A DNA stretch of 64,000 bases from Ignavibacteria bacterium (GTDB lineage: Bacteria; Bacteroidota; Ignavibacteria; Tepidaquicellales; Tepidaquicellaceae). Of this stretch, positions 9,848 through 17,883 are shown in pieces (the first letter of the stretch is position 1; every line of letters starts with the position of its first letter). A program made the translations under genes and the position numbers. Under the pieces are notes generated by a model. That model made no database searches. It had not been told where the DNA came from and saw only the letters and a list, made by a program, of their open reading frames with translations. Location of the stretch: contig JADJAH010000009.1 of the NCBI GenBank assembly GCA_016704345.1, forward strand, positions 62,001 through 126,000, written 5' to 3'.

Positions 9848-10636
9848 ATGATCACTGATCCGGACAGCAAATCCGAAATACCGGCCGATGGAATTGAAAT
9901 GACTTTCCTCGAGCATTTGGAGGAATTGAGATGGCGGATAATCAAATCTGCGATTGGTGTTATTATCGGTGGAATCGTTGTAGGCATTTTCATAAACTTC
10001 ATCGTTGAAAACATTTTACTTTTGCCGGCGACAAAGACCATTCCGCCAATAAAGCTGCAAAACATTAAGCCGTTCGGACAGTTCACATTATACATGGAGA
10101 TCATTCTGATTGGCGGAGTAATTGTAAGCATCCCCAACATAATTCTTCAAATCTGGAAATTCATAGAACCGGGACTTAAGCTAAGCGAACGAAAGTATAT
10201 TGGAAGTATCGTAATATTTTCCAGCGTTTGTTTTCTTTCGGGGATAGTGTTTGCATACTATGTTATCCTTCCCACAGCACTTGAATTTCTTTCATCATTC
10301 GGATCCTCTATCATCAACAACAACATTGCAGTTGATGAATACTTTAGTTTCATAATCTCAACAATGCTTGCGGCAGGCATTGTCTTTGAGCTTCCGATGG
10401 TTTCTTTCTTTCTGTCTAAGATCGGGATTCTCAAACCGGAATTCATGAGAAAGTACAGGAAACACGCTGTTGTACTAATACTGATAGTAGCCGCAATACT
10501 GACACCAAGTCCTGATATTACAAGCCAACTGCTCCTTGGAATCCCGCTCGTGATACTGTATGAGATCAGCATTTTGATATGCAAATTTTCACAGAAAAAG
10601 ATCTCGGACGATGTTACGGGAGAACAAATAGCATAA
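9848..10636 (+). CDS. tatC: Sec-independent protein translocase TatC
   Basis: 262-residue polytopic inner-membrane protein of the twin-arginine translocase, which recognises Tat signal peptides on folded proteins. The cytoplasmic N-terminal motif TFLEHLEELRWRI (about residues 19-31) is diagnostic, followed by six predicted membrane helices; the GxFxYYxxLP-type segment appears as GIVFAYYVILP. The matching TatA gene lies far away at 54205 on the other strand. ATG start at 9848, 10 bp behind glyA. Confidence 0.96.
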   Translation: MITDPDSKSEIPADGIEMTFLEHLEELRWRIIKSAIGVIIGGIVVGIFINFIVENILLLPATKTIPPIKLQNIKPFGQFTLYMEIILIGGVIVSIPNIILQIWKFIEPGLKLSERKYIGSIVIFSSVCFLSGIVFAYYVILPTALEFLSSFGSSIINNNIAVDEYFSFIISTMLAAGIVFELPMVSFFLSKIGILKPEFMRKYRKHAVVLILIVAAILTPSPDITSQLLLGIPLVILYEISILICKFSQKKISDDVTGEQIA

Positions 10637-10654
10637 ATCCAAAACAGATACAAT

Positions 10655-11622
10655 TTGAATCTTAAGACAATCTCCGAACCTGTAAGAGAAGAGCTCAATG
10701 AGTTTGATGAAATATTTTCAGGGTCACTGAAGTCAAATGTTGCATATATAGATCTCATTACCAAGTATATACTAAAGCAGAAGGGCAAAAAGATCAGGCC
10801 ACTGCTTGTGCTGCTTTCCGCAAAAGCCTGCGGAGAGATTAACAGCCGTACTTACATAGCAGCTACACTTGTAGAACTTCTTCATACTGCTACTCTTATA
10901 CATGACGATGTAGTGGATGAGGCAAAGACAAGACGCGGAATAGCATCTATCAATGCCGTTTGGAAGAACAAGGCTGCAGTTCTGATTGGTGATTATTTGC
11001 TTTCAAAGGGACTCCTGATTTCCCTCGATAATAACGAGTATGATTTTTTACAGGTTACTTCAGAGGCAGTAAGAAGAATGAGCGAAGGTGAACTCCTTCA
11101 GATACAGAAAGCAAGAAACTTTGACGCAACAGAAGAAACTTATTTTAGAGTCATTTCCGATAAGACTGCATCTCTGATAAAAACCTGCTGCAAGCTTGGT
11201 GCACTTAGCAGTGCAGTTGATAAGACTAACATAGAAGCTCTCTCGGTATTCGGAGAGAACATAGGAGTTGCATTTCAGATCCGGGATGATATTCTTGATT
11301 ATACAGGCAGGAAGAAACTGCTTGGTAAATCCACCGGCAATGATCTGAAAAGAAAAAGTTTACGCTTCCGTTAATTGTTGCATTGAGAAATGCACCAAAA
11401 GGAAAATCTGCTGAGATGATGAAACTGATCAAGGGTGATTCTAAACGAAAGTTTGATTCAGTATATAATTTTGTAGTTGAATTCGGAGGAATCGATTATT
11501 CTGTAGAAAAAGCTGAAATGCATTCGGCTGTTGCCAAAGATGCAATTTCAGCTTTCAAGAATTCATCGTCAAAAGAATCTCTTCTGCGATTTGCGGATTT
11601 TGTAAATGAAAGAGAATCCTGA
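10655..11622 (+). CDS. ispB: Polyprenyl (octaprenyl-like) diphosphate synthase, frameshifted
   Basis: Trans-isoprenyl diphosphate synthase that extends farnesyl diphosphate to the side chain of a quinone. Both Asp-rich motifs are visible: DDVVD at residues 84-88 and DDILD at 211-215. The frame then breaks at about 11346-11357, within an A-rich run after GNDLK: the first frame stops at 11374, while the expected continuation (TLPLIVALRNAPK and the C-terminal helices) is in the next frame to 11622. Adding one A in the run restores a normal protein of about 322 residues, so a homopolymer deletion, most likely a sequencing error, is the simplest reading. TTG start at 10655; last gene of this + strand block. 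Confidence 0.9.
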
Positions 11623-11636
11623 TAATGAATCAGGAT
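11616..11636. terminator. Weak hairpin between convergent genes
   Basis: A 7-bp perfect stem (atcctga / tcaggat) with a 7-nt loop lies at the stop codon of the prenyl synthase and 24 bp from the stop of ccmE. On the minus strand it is followed by a T-rich run, on the plus strand by a weaker one. It could act as a bidirectional terminator, but the stem is short. Confidence 0.4.
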
Positions 11637-11659
11637 CACTCCTTCTTTATCTGTCTATA

Positions 11660-12063
11660 TTAATATTTCTGTTCAGTCTTCTGAACGTCTTTTCCCTGAG
11701 CCTCGTACTTTGAAGGACATTTGGTCAATACTTCCTTTGCATGGAAATCGCCATTCTTGACTTTGCCTTTGGCAACTACAGCTCAGCTACTTCGAAGTTG
11801 TTAGGCTTTGCACCTGCCAGTACAACTTTCATTTCAGTTTTGAAATCATCTACCATATAAAAGCTGAAAGTATTTGATTCCGGATCAAATTTAGATTCTT
11901 TGTCTTTCACCCATTGGCCCTTCACTTCAACAGTTTTTACTTTGTCCTTGGCTTGTGCGAAATTCACGTACTCTATTTTGTTGTCCATGAATGACATGAA
12001 CCCTACGACCACAAAAACCAAAATAATTAAAATTCCGGTAATGAGTTTAGCTTTCTTTGACAT
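11660..12063 (-). CDS. ccmE: Cytochrome c maturation haem chaperone CcmE, frameshifted
   Basis: Periplasmic, membrane-anchored haem chaperone that receives haem exported with CcmABCD. An N-terminal anchor (about residues 5-25) is followed by the OB-fold region. The first frame stops at 11776, but one base missing near 11783 accounts for it: in the shifted frame the protein continues as VVAKGKVKNGDFHAKE, LTKCPSKYE, and stops at 11660. The haem-attachment segment is CPSKYE, so the usual His is Cys (CxxxY type), a variant known from several non-proteobacterial CcmE proteins. Restored length is about 134 residues, normal for CcmE. It starts 4 bp after ccmD. A sequencing error is more likely than a real pseudogene. 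Confidence 0.85.
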
Positions 12064-12067
12064 GTTA

Positions 12068-12196
12068 TTATTCTTTAGTTTCGAGATTTTTAATTTGCTT
12101 GTCCATGCTTTTAAGATATCCGAATATTCCGATCCAGATTATCAGAACGATCAGTAATACAACGTACATCGAATTGGTTTCAAGAAATTCGTACAT
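12068..12196 (-). CDS. ccmD: CcmD-like small membrane protein
   Basis: A 42-residue protein beginning MYEFLETNSMYVV, with one strongly hydrophobic helix (about residues 10-27) and a charged C-terminal tail ending KQIKNLETKE. Size, single helix and the position between ccmC and ccmE match CcmD, which helps release holo-CcmE from the haem-handling complex. It starts 4 bp after ccmC stops and ends 4 bp before ccmE starts. Sequence conservation in CcmD is low, so the call leans on context. Confidence 0.8.
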   Translation of the reverse strand: MYEFLETNSMYVVLLIVLIIWIGIFGYLKSMDKQIKNLETKE

Positions 12197-12200
12197 GAGA

Positions 12201-12866
12201 TTATTGTGCTTGTTTTAGAGATTTTCTGTATTTGAGCATTTCAAGTCTTGTCTTCAGATTCATTACCCATAAAAATAGTAAAGTAAATCCAAGCAGGGAA
12301 GTCAAAAAGATTATCAGCATAGATGTATCCATATTTATTTTGCCTGAATTATTTATGATCGGGTCAGGATGCAGGGTCTCGACCAGCCTCGGCATGATGA
12401 AAATAAAAAAAGGCATTGTTATTCCTGCAATGATCGCATAAACGGAGGACAATCTTGCTTTCTGTTCCTCTGCATCAATAGCTGATCTCAGCGCAAAGTA
12501 AGCTCCATAAATCAGCAGAAGTATGAAGATGGAAGTCTGCCTGGGATCCCAATTCCAGAAAGAGCCCCAGTTGAATTTTGCCCAAAGAGAACCTGTTGCT
12601 GTTGCCAGAATACAGAATAGAAATCCAAGCTGTGCTGCTGAGAATGACTTTATGTCATAGGAGATCTCTTTAGACTTTAGAAACCTTACCGCATACCAAA
12701 GAGACATCACGAATGCAACAACTGAAATCCATGACATGGGAACATGAAAATACAGCACTCTTGCTTTATCTCCGAGTGCAGGAATATTTGGTATAGGTAA
12801 CACAATCCCCGCAACGATAACCAGTGAAATTATCAGGAAGACAGCATACTTGTAAAATGTATTCAT
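12201..12866 (-). CDS. ccmC: Haem exporter/handling protein CcmC
   Basis: 221-residue inner-membrane protein with six predicted helices. The haem-binding WWD-type motif is WGSFWNWDPRQTS at about 100-112, and the flanking axial histidines appear as His41 (HVPMSW) and His166 (TLHPDP). It attaches haem to CcmE. ATG start at 12866; ccmD follows after 4 bp. A 252-bp gap (12867-13118) separates it from ccmB; I see no gene there and it probably holds a promoter. Confidence 0.95.
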   Translation of the reverse strand: MNTFYKYAVFLIISLVIVAGIVLPIPNIPALGDKARVLYFHVPMSWISVVAFVMSLWYAVRFLKSKEISYDIKSFSAAQLGFLFCILATATGSLWAKFNWGSFWNWDPRQTSIFILLLIYGAYFALRSAIDAEEQKARLSSVYAIIAGITMPFFIFIMPRLVETLHPDPIINNSGKINMDTSMLIIFLTSLLGFTLLFLWVMNLKTRLEMLKYRKSLKQAQ

Positions 12867-13118
12867 TTATTTCGATCGTTTGATTAAAAAGGTACTGCTG
12901 AATTGATCAAACCCAATTTTAGGTTCACTTGTATGAAGAATCAAAAATATAATCCACTATATCCCACCAAAATACTTCTTTACACTTGTAATCCTAAACT
13001 GCCTTAAAAAATTCATCAACTCATAATTTCCGTACAATCTGTAATTTCATTTTCATCGCACATCCGTTCAAGTGGCTGTAAACATAGTTCAATTTTGTCA
13101 ATCTACCAATTCAATTAA

Positions 13119-13790
13119 TTAATCTTCCCACACGAACGGGAACAGCAAAACGGAAGCTGTTATCACCACTACAGTATATGAAACAAGTATCTGTATTTCT
13201 CCCATGATCTCCCCGGGGTTAATGCCGGCCGAGGCAAGCTTGGTAGCATTGATAACCGTAAGCAGTAACGGCAGAAGAACAGGGAAAGACAATACAGGGT
13301 AAAGTGTTCCCTTCGAATTAGCTTTTGAAATTATTGCAGCAATAATGGTTGACGCGGCGACCAATCCCACATTTCCCAGCGACAAGACAGATATGAAAAG
13401 CACCGGATTCTTTATATTATACTCGGTGATCAGAATAAAAAGTATGAGGATCAAGAAGTTCAGAATAAATGTGAGGACAAGATTGAATATCAGTTTGCCT
13501 GCAAATATCTCAGTTGGAGAAGCACTTAGCTTTAGAGCCGCTGAAGTTTCCTTCTCCTCTTCCTTTACAAAAGTTCTTGCGAGCCCTCCTGATGCCGAAA
13601 AAAATATTGAAATCCATAGTAACCCTGTGAGTATCTCATCTTCTATCTTTTCATCGCCAATGGCAAATCTGATAATTGAGATTGTGACAAGCACAAACAT
13701 GAGGAGAGAATTGATTACATACCGCGTCCTTAGCTCCGAGCGAACATCTTTCAGAAAGACGATGCGGACGTTGTTAATAAAATCTTTCAC
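13119..13790 (-). CDS. ccmB: Haem exporter permease CcmB
   Basis: 223-residue membrane protein with about six helices, the permease of the CcmAB complex that powers release of haem-loaded CcmE. The N-terminal KDVRSELRTRYVINSLLMF and central GLARTFVKEEEKETSAALKLS match CcmB family features. Its ATG overlaps the end of ccmA by 4 bp, so the two are translationally coupled. Confidence 0.93.
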   Translation of the reverse strand: MKDFINNVRIVFLKDVRSELRTRYVINSLLMFVLVTISIIRFAIGDEKIEDEILTGLLWISIFFSASGGLARTFVKEEEKETSAALKLSASPTEIFAGKLIFNLVLTFILNFLILILFILITEYNIKNPVLFISVLSLGNVGLVAASTIIAAIISKANSKGTLYPVLSFPVLLPLLLTVINATKLASAGINPGEIMGEIQILVSYTVVVITASVLLFPFVWED

Positions 13791-14425
13791 TTTTTGTGAT
13801 CCTCAATATTGATCTTTAAGTCACACAATTTGAGATCATCTTCATCGTTGGTTGCAATAATGAGAATGCCATTCTCTTTCTGTTTCATTGCAATGTTTTC
13901 TATGATTGAAATTCCATCCCGGTCAAGGTTTGACCTTGGCTCGTCCATCATCAGAAGAGCGGGCTCATGAAGAAGTGAAAAAGCGATCTTAAGTTTCTGC
14001 TTCATTCCCGAAGAATATGCCTTGATCTCATCATTCCTTCTGTCGTACAAACCTACGAGCTGAAGATAACTCTTTAGTTTTTCATCATCATAATTCCCTG
14101 ATCTGGATTTCAATGCTGAAAAGAGCCGAAGATTCTCAAGTGCTGTAAGTTCATCGTATAGATTGAGATAAGGAGAAACAAACCCCATGTTAGTTTTGAT
14201 GAAATCTTTTTCAAGCTCTACTTCGTTCTTGATGAATTTCATTTTACCGGTAGAAGGACTGATGAGCCCGGAGATTATCTTCATCAGTGTTGACTTACCT
14301 GACCCGTTCCGTCCTGTAATTACTGCAGATTCGCCTTTGTTCAGTTTAAAGTTCAAGCCTGCAAAAATGGTCTTTCCGGAATATTTTTTGGAAAGATCTT
14401 CTGAAATTACGGAGAAGGAAGTCAT
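13787..14425 (-). CDS. ccmA: Haem exporter ATPase CcmA
   Basis: 212-residue ABC ATPase. Walker A GRNGSGKSTL is at residues 38-47, the signature appears as YSSGMKQKL and Walker B as LLMMDEPRSNLD. The YSSGMKQ signature is typical of the CcmA/ABC-2 exporter group. It overlaps ccmB by 4 bp and follows the thioesterase gene after 34 bp. ccmF, ccmG and ccmH homologues are not in the window. Confidence 0.94.
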   Translation of the reverse strand: MTSFSVISEDLSKKYSGKTIFAGLNFKLNKGESAVITGRNGSGKSTLMKIISGLISPSTGKMKFIKNEVELEKDFIKTNMGFVSPYLNLYDELTALENLRLFSALKSRSGNYDDEKLKSYLQLVGLYDRRNDEIKAYSSGMKQKLKIAFSLLHEPALLMMDEPRSNLDRDGISIIENIAMKQKENGILIIATNDEDDLKLCDLKINIEDHKK

Positions 14426-14459
14426 ACTGAAGTAAAGTGAAATGAGGATTTATGCAAGC

Positions 14460-14942
14460 TCAGTCGTGATGAATGATCCCGTGCTTTTCGCTGATGCGCT
14501 GTTTTCGTCTTATCAGCGCCTGTTCATATCTTCTTATTTCTTCCGGTGATTCCGGTATTATTGGAGTGACTTTTACAGGAGCCTTATTTATAGAATCTAA
14601 ACTTACAAACGTAAGGTAAGCGCTGTTTGAATGTCTGACCTCTCCAGTATGAATGTCTTCGACTTCAACTTTCACTCCCACTTCCATGGAAGTATTGAAT
14701 ACTCTGTTTACACAAGCTTTGAGAATCACAACATTACCGAGCTTGATAGGAAGATGGAATACGAGATTGTCAACGGCAGCAGTCACGGAAACAAGATTGC
14801 TGTGCCTTGAAGCCGAAAGCGCAGCGGCTATGTCTATCCAGTGCATAAGCCTGCCTCCGAGCAAATTGCCGAGAATGTTAGTGTCGTTTGGCAGAACAAG
14901 TTCGATCATCTCAACCACAGAACTCTTTACAGTCTTTCTCAT
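14460..14942 (-). CDS. Acyl-CoA thioesterase (hotdog fold)
   Basis: 160-residue hotdog protein of the YciA/BACH acyl-CoA thioesterase group. The motif NLLGGRLMHWIDIAAALSASRH (split here at about residues 22-43) contains the conserved catalytic-region Asp and the GG turn; NSAYLTFVSLD is the later strand typical of this group. It hydrolyses acyl-CoA to free acid and CoA in the cytoplasm; acyl specificity cannot be inferred. Its ATG overlaps the stop of bamD by 4 bp. Confidence 0.88.
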   Translation of the reverse strand: MRKTVKSSVVEMIELVLPNDTNILGNLLGGRLMHWIDIAAALSASRHSNLVSVTAAVDNLVFHLPIKLGNVVILKACVNRVFNTSMEVGVKVEVEDIHTGEVRHSNSAYLTFVSLDSINKAPVKVTPIIPESPEEIRRYEQALIRRKQRISEKHGIIHHD

Positions 14943-15739
14943 AATGTTGATGATGTTTTAGTCTTGAGTGATTTTACATTCTTAAGAAGCGGACTTCTTG
15001 GAAATCTCTTTTCAAATCTTTCAATTTCTGTTGCCGCTTCTGACAATTGTTTCTTCTTTATAAGAGCCTGAATTTTTCCATAGAGAGCATCATCGGCATA
15101 TTCGCTTTCGAAGAATTCATTCAGGACATAATCATAATAAACCAAAGATGATTTGTAGTTGCCTAGATCAAAATACATATCGGCGCTTTTGAATGCTTTA
15201 TATGCAAGCTTATTCTTCATTTCCTTAGACCTTGCATCCGCAAGTGCCCTGTTTTTGCCTGAAGGATACAGCTCCATGTAATCGAGAAATGATGCAAGCG
15301 CAAGCTTTGTATATGCCTGGTCGAGACTGAAATCGGGTGAAAGCTTGTAGTAACACATAGCCGTATAAAATGTGGCTTCTTCTACGAGTGGACTTGTCGG
15401 ATAGCTTCTTATAATTGTTTCAAACTCATATACTGCAAGAATGAATTCATCATTCTTAAAATAACTCATGGCAAGATAAAAGATAGCCTTGTCCATTATA
15501 CTGCTGCCGGAGAACTTCAGCTTTATGAGTGAAAATTCATCAATTGCATCAAGATATTCCTTCTTATCATAACTGGATTTTGCAAGTAGAAATGCAGATT
15601 CCGGATTGTCAGAAAGAATTCTTTTGCTTCCGGAAGAAGAGCATGAAGAAAACAACATTGATAGGCAAATCAAAAGCATGATAAATATAGGACCTTTCAC
15701 ACGCGACCCTTCAAAAAACTTGATAATCTTCTCTGTCAT
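14939..15739 (-). CDS. bamD: Outer-membrane assembly lipoprotein BamD
   Basis: 266-residue lipoprotein of the BAM complex that inserts beta-barrel proteins. A hydrophobic signal ends in MLFSSC with Cys33 as the lipidated residue. TPR-like repeats follow: AFLLAKSSYDKKEYLDAIDEF, AIFYLAMSYFKNDEF and EATFYTAMCYYK, the arrangement seen in BamD/ComL. The N-terminus before the hydrophobic segment is rather long, and a GTG start nearer the signal (about 15703-15697) is possible. It overlaps the neighbours on both sides by 4 bp (stop of the upstream hypothetical gene, start of the thioesterase). Confidence 0.92.
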   Translation of the reverse strand: MTEKIIKFFEGSRVKGPIFIMLLICLSMLFSSCSSSGSKRILSDNPESAFLLAKSSYDKKEYLDAIDEFSLIKLKFSGSSIMDKAIFYLAMSYFKNDEFILAVYEFETIIRSYPTSPLVEEATFYTAMCYYKLSPDFSLDQAYTKLALASFLDYMELYPSGKNRALADARSKEMKNKLAYKAFKSADMYFDLGNYKSSLVYYDYVLNEFFESEYADDALYGKIQALIKKKQLSEAATEIERFEKRFPRSPLLKNVKSLKTKTSSTL

Positions 15740-16359
15740 TTACTCCTTATTGTGAAAAACAAAATTATGGCTGCCGCAGAAACACCAATCATGATGGCCG
15801 GTAAAAGAATCTTCTTAGATGAAGGTTCATTCGGAAGAATGCCTTTTGTAAAATCCGCAGGACTGTCTTCAACTGAACTCAACATATCTTCATCAAAAAG
15901 GCTCTTTTGCTTTTTTGAAAACACAACCTTATCTGATTTTTCTGCGTTCCTTTCTTCTTTAATAGAGCTTACAAACTTTACAGTTACTTCCCTCTTTACG
16001 CGCTTCGTTCCAAGAATGTTATCGGTCTCAGAACCCGGATAATCTACCTCTATTAACTCATCCGAATTTTCGATCACATGATCTGCACTGTCATTCAAAA
16101 CCCCTAAGAGTACTTTAAAACCCTGAAGCCCCGATTGCATTCTTCGTGCAATGTATTCCGCTTCAGGGTTTTGCTTATCATACAATATTGTGTACAACTT
16201 GTCATTTCCAAGAGGTATCAATTTATTCCTGACCTCAAGGATCCCGTCATCAATCAATCTGTCAATAATACGGGAATTGCTCTCAACTTTCTGCTGAGAA
16301 AAGGAAATACCTCCGAGGTTCGAAAAGATAATGATCCACAGGAGGTATTTTAATTTCAC
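15736..16359 (-). CDS. Hypothetical secreted/membrane protein next to bamD
   Basis: About 207 residues, not recognised. I start it at a GTG at 16359, one base after the gdhA stop, because this puts a signal-like hydrophobic stretch (KLKYLLWIIIFSNLGGISFS) at the N-terminus; longer starts would run inside gdhA. The middle is charged, with a strand-rich domain (about 20-130), and the C-terminus is a single membrane helix (ILLPAIMIGVSAAAIILFF) followed by RSK. Topology would be a mostly periplasmic domain anchored at its C-terminal end. It overlaps bamD by 4 bp and may have an envelope role, but that is inference from position only. Confidence 0.7.
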   Translation of the reverse strand: MKLKYLLWIIIFSNLGGISFSQQKVESNSRIIDRLIDDGILEVRNKLIPLGNDKLYTILYDKQNPEAEYIARRMQSGLQGFKVLLGVLNDSADHVIENSDELIEVDYPGSETDNILGTKRVKREVTVKFVSSIKEERNAEKSDKVVFSKKQKSLFDEDMLSSVEDSPADFTKGILPNEPSSKKILLPAIMIGVSAAAIILFFTIRSK

Positions 16360-16360
16360 T

Positions 16361-17644
16361 CTATCCGTAAATTCCCCTGAGCTTGAGAACTTTGGATACT
16401 TTATCAATTGCGTAAATATATGCTCCGAGTCTGAAGCTTGTATTATACTCCATTGCCGTATTGTAAACATTGTTGAAAGCTTCCGTCATCATTCTGTTCA
16501 GTCTGTGATTAACATCATCTTCATCCCAGAAATAACCGATCCTGTCCTGAACCCATTCGAAGTATGAAACGATTACTCCACCTGAATTGGCAAGTATATC
16601 AGGAATTACTCTTATTCCTTTGTTGTAAATTATCTCATCTGCATCAGCGGAGATCGGTCCGTTGGCTCCTTCAACAATCAGCTTTGCCTTTATCTTATCT
16701 GCATTTTCTCCTGTGATCTGGTCTTCCTTTGCCGCAGGTACGAGTATGTCGCATTCAAGTTCCAGAAGTTGTTCGTTAGTTATTGAATCACCAAGCCCGG
16801 CTCCTTCAAGCGTCCTGTTTTTGCTAATATATTCAACCGCCTTCTTGACATCAATTCCATTGGCATTAAAATAACCTCCGGTCACATCACTGACAGCGAG
16901 AATTTTCACGCCTTTCTCACTAAGAAGTTCAGCACTCACAGATCCGACATTACCGAATCCCTGAATGACAGCAGTAGTTGTTGTAGGATCAATAGACTGC
17001 GTCTTGAGTGCAGCCATAGTGGCGATCATTACGCCTCTTCCGGTAGCTTCTCTTCTTCCACGTGAACCACCGATAATGATTGGTTTTCCAGTAACCACAC
17101 CTGTGACTGTTTCATTCTTATGCATGCTGTATGTATCCATGATCCAAGCCATGATCTGCTCATCGGTATTCATGTCAGGGGCAGGGATATCTGAATCAGG
17201 TCCGAATATCTCAATAAGATTAACTGTATACCTTCTTGTTATCATTTCAAGCTCTCTTTGTGAAAGCTTTCTGGGATCACATTTTACGGCTCCCTTAGCG
17301 CCACCAAATGGAATATTTGCAATTGCACATTTCCATGTCATCCATGAAGCAAGCGCTTTAACTTCATCAAGGTCAACATCAGGCGCATATCTTATACCAC
17401 CCTTTGACGGTCCCAAAATATTGTCGTGAATGACTCTGTATCCTTCAAACACTTCAAGTTTTCCACTATCCATTCTAACGGGTATTGATACGATGACTTG
17501 CTTGATAGGGAGTTTCAGATAATTGTACAAACCTTCATCGAGCTTGTACAGTTCACAAGCTTTGTCAAACCTTATCATCATTGACTCAAATGGATTGGGT
17601 TCTCCTTTCCTGTAAGGGGCAGGTTCTTTATACTCTTCAGGCAT
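16361..17644 (-). CDS. gdhA: Glutamate (Glu/Leu/Phe/Val) dehydrogenase
   Basis: 427-residue amino-acid dehydrogenase interconverting glutamate and 2-oxoglutarate plus ammonium with NAD(P)H. The active-site motif PFGGAKGAVKCDP with catalytic Lys117 and the upstream GPSKGGIRYAP are intact, and the nucleotide-binding GFGNVG is at 229-234. Length fits the hexameric class II enzymes. It is the first gene of a long minus-strand series continuing through bamD to ccmE, and is divergent from the carboxylase gene. The 239-bp space 17645-17883 must hold both promoters; I see no gene in it. Confidence 0.95.
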   Translation of the reverse strand: MPEEYKEPAPYRKGEPNPFESMMIRFDKACELYKLDEGLYNYLKLPIKQVIVSIPVRMDSGKLEVFEGYRVIHDNILGPSKGGIRYAPDVDLDEVKALASWMTWKCAIANIPFGGAKGAVKCDPRKLSQRELEMITRRYTVNLIEIFGPDSDIPAPDMNTDEQIMAWIMDTYSMHKNETVTGVVTGKPIIIGGSRGRREATGRGVMIATMAALKTQSIDPTTTTAVIQGFGNVGSVSAELLSEKGVKILAVSDVTGGYFNANGIDVKKAVEYISKNRTLEGAGLGDSITNEQLLELECDILVPAAKEDQITGENADKIKAKLIVEGANGPISADADEIIYNKGIRVIPDILANSGGVIVSYFEWVQDRIGYFWDEDDVNHRLNRMMTEAFNNVYNTAMEYNTSFRLGAYIYAIDKVSKVLKLRGIYG

Positions 17645-17883
17645 TTATGTATAGGTTAAGTTTGTTAGGAAATTGTAGATTCAGTTCAAAATTAACATTA
17701 AGCATTACTTATATCAAGTTAGTATATTGTGCTTTGAATATATGATTCGGCGCATCATGATACAGAAGAATTTCATGTTGATGAATAGAATTCTTTTCTA
17801 TTTAAAGTCTTTAAAACAAATCATCTGCCTTTCTATAAAGCAGTGCAATTTGTAAATTATATGGTAAATAAATTTAATGAATC

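Noticed and set aside
10655..11622. Programmed frameshifting in the prenyl synthase or biotin carrier gene
   Set aside because: No downstream pseudoknot or known precedent for these families, and similar one-base breaks occur in several unrelated genes, so errors are simpler.
15736..16470. Longer form of the hypothetical protein upstream of bamD
   Set aside because: Its first 37 residues lie inside gdhA and precede the signal-like segment; the GTG at 16359 fits better.
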